7,022 nucleotides of DNA from Dehalococcoidia bacterium (lineage in GTDB: Bacteria; Chloroflexota; Dehalococcoidia; SZUA-161): positions 614,031 to 621,052 of the forward strand of contig CP070819.1 in assembly GCA_020344295.1 (NCBI GenBank), given 5' to 3'. Positions 6,354 to 7,022 of the stretch are shown here, in pieces. The stretch's first letter is position 1; each line of letters starts with the position of its first letter. Below the pieces are notes generated by a model. The model was not told where the DNA came from and searched no databases. It worked only from the letters and a program-made list of their open reading frames with translations. A program made the position numbers and the translations under genes.

Positions 6354-6929
6354 ATGTTGAAGAAACTAGCTAGGAAGATGCAGCGGGACGAGAGAGGCAT
6401 CACAGGCCTGGAGACTGCGATCATCCTGATTGCGTTCGTGGTCGTTGCCTCAGTCTTTGCCTACACCGTGTTGTCGGCGGGCATATTCTCGTCTCAGAAG
6501 GGTCAGGAGGCGGTCTATACCGGGTTGCAGCAGGCTAGATCTACTGTGGAGTTGAAGGGCGACGTCGTGGCCAAGGCCAATGCCACTGCCATCACGGAGA
6601 TCATATTCTCTGTGAGCAACGCACTGGATGGCGAGGCGATCGATTTCACGGATACGACCGGCAACAACGTCACCGTAATCTCCTACTCCAGCGAGACGGC
6701 GCGTACGGAGGAGCTGGACTGGACCTCGGCAGTCCAAGGTTGGGGTGACGCCGACAACCTGTTAGAGGCCGGAGAGATGTTCGAGGTCACAGTGGACATG
6801 ACCGGTGCGGGCGAGCCCATCGACATCTATCACACGTTCCAGCTGGAGGTGAAACCTCCCGTTGGCAGTGCGCTGATAATCGAGCGGACGACACCTGCGG
6901 CTCTTGACGCGGTGATGATACTCAACTAA
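6354..6929 (+). CDS. Archaellin (archaeal-type flagellin), complete
   Basis: A 191-residue filament subunit of an archaellum. It has a class III (type IV pilin-like) signal: a 15-residue positively charged leader ending in RDERG, with expected cleavage by a FlaK/PibD-type prepilin peptidase after G15. The hydrophobic helix ITGLETAIILIAFVVVASVF (16-35) follows and should pack in the filament core. The segment YTVLSAGIFSSQKGQEAVYTG (38-58, read in two parts) and the C-terminal SALIIERTTPAALDAVMILN (172-191) match archaellins of methanogens and halophiles as I know them, which separates this protein from ordinary type IV pilins. The middle (about 65-165) forms the outer beta-rich domain. Two N-glycosylation sequons are present, N76-A-T and N105-V-T. 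The protein is typical in length for a small archaellin. A second copy follows after 41 bases. Gene names differ between groups (flaB, arlB), so none is assigned. Confidence 0.92.
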   Translation: MLKKLARKMQRDERGITGLETAIILIAFVVVASVFAYTVLSAGIFSSQKGQEAVYTGLQQARSTVELKGDVVAKANATAITEIIFSVSNALDGEAIDFTDTTGNNVTVISYSSETARTEELDWTSAVQGWGDADNLLEAGEMFEVTVDMTGAGEPIDIYHTFQLEVKPPVGSALIIERTTPAALDAVMILN

Positions 6930-6941
6930 CGGCGAGGCCGT
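6929..6941 (+). other. Short hairpin after archaellin 1
   Basis: ACGGC and GCCGT form a five-base-pair stem with a GAG loop, overlapping the last base of the stop codon. No U-run follows, so termination is unlikely. It may protect an upstream mRNA end, as hairpins between tandem structural-subunit genes sometimes do. The stem is short enough to be chance. Confidence 0.25.
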
Positions 6942-6956
6942 AACCAAGGAAGAAAA

Positions 6957-6964
6957 AAGGAGGG
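6957..6964 (+). promoter_or_regulatory. Strong ribosome binding site of archaellin 2
   Basis: AAGGAGGG with GGAGG seven bases before the ATG at 6971, the same core and nearly the same purine-rich flanks as the site before archaellin 1. Both subunits appear set for high translation. Confidence 0.75.
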
Positions 6965-6970
6965 AAAGAG

Positions 6971-7022
6971 ATGCTTAAAGGATTGTACAGGACCCTACGC
7001 AGGGATGAGAGAGGCATCACGG
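6971..7022 (+). CDS. Second archaellin (3' partial, N-terminus only)
   Basis: Only the first 17 codons are inside the window, but they encode MLKGLYRTLRRDERGIT: a 15-residue basic leader ending in the same RDERG and followed by the same IT as archaellin 1. Bases 7007-7020 are identical to 6390-6403 and lie at the same distance from the start codon. The same strong ribosome binding site precedes it. This is almost certainly a tandem paralogue, part of a multi-archaellin cluster as in many archaea. Nothing can be said about the mature part. Confidence 0.85.
   Translation, partial: MLKGLYRTLRRDERGIT

Noticed and set aside
6450..6737. Minus-strand open frame opposite archaellin 1
   Set aside because: It is Arg/Gly/Leu-rich translation of the complementary strand of a conserved gene, with no family features.
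6354..6929. Ordinary type IV pilin instead of archaellin
   Set aside because: The leader and helix alone could be a pilin, but the GITGLETAIILIAF helix sequence, the GxxxxQKGQEAVYTG segment and the IERTTPAALDAVM end are archaellin features.

Overview
This window is bacterial DNA of moderate GC content. The strand order is two genes on plus, four on minus, then at least three on plus. The bacterial assignment rests on an RluB-type rRNA pseudouridine synthase, strong Shine-Dalgarno sequences before most genes, and sigma70-like -35/-10 pairs. At its right end the same DNA encodes two consecutive archaellins, the filament subunits of the archaeal rotary motility apparatus. Archaellum genes in bacteria are known from Chloroflexota, so a member of that phylum (for example a Dehalococcoidia or Anaerolineae relative) is the most likely host. 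That assignment is an inference from gene content.

Left block (1-2076, plus): the C-terminal part of a D-2-hydroxyacid dehydrogenase of the phosphoglycerate dehydrogenase type overlaps by 11 bases an FGGY-family sugar kinase resembling AI-2 kinase LsrK and xylulokinase. The pair looks like one transcription unit for uptake or turnover of a sugar or hydroxy-acid metabolite. The dehydrogenase lacks two residues that are normally catalytic.

Middle block (2147-5631 or 5670, minus): reading leftward there is an alpha/beta hydrolase with an intact Ser-Asp-His triad, then a DrrA-like ABC ATPase, its ABC-2 permease 23 bases downstream, and rluB. The hydrolase has its own good promoter candidate (about 5722-5750). 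The ATPase and permease form a two-gene exporter. rluB lies 78 bases further on and may be read through.

Right block (5671-7022, plus): an AT-rich intergenic region separates the minus-strand hydrolase from a small excisionase/MerR-type winged helix-turn-helix protein. The region carries a promoter candidate for each direction and, between them, a pair of 8-base direct repeats spaced by two helical turns. An 85-base spacer with a stem-loop and a near-consensus ribosome binding site leads to a complete archaellin. A second archaellin with the same 15-residue leader layout begins 41 bases later and runs off the window. The likely picture is the start of an archaellum operon with a small DNA-binding protein as its first gene. 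The motor and assembly genes are not in view.
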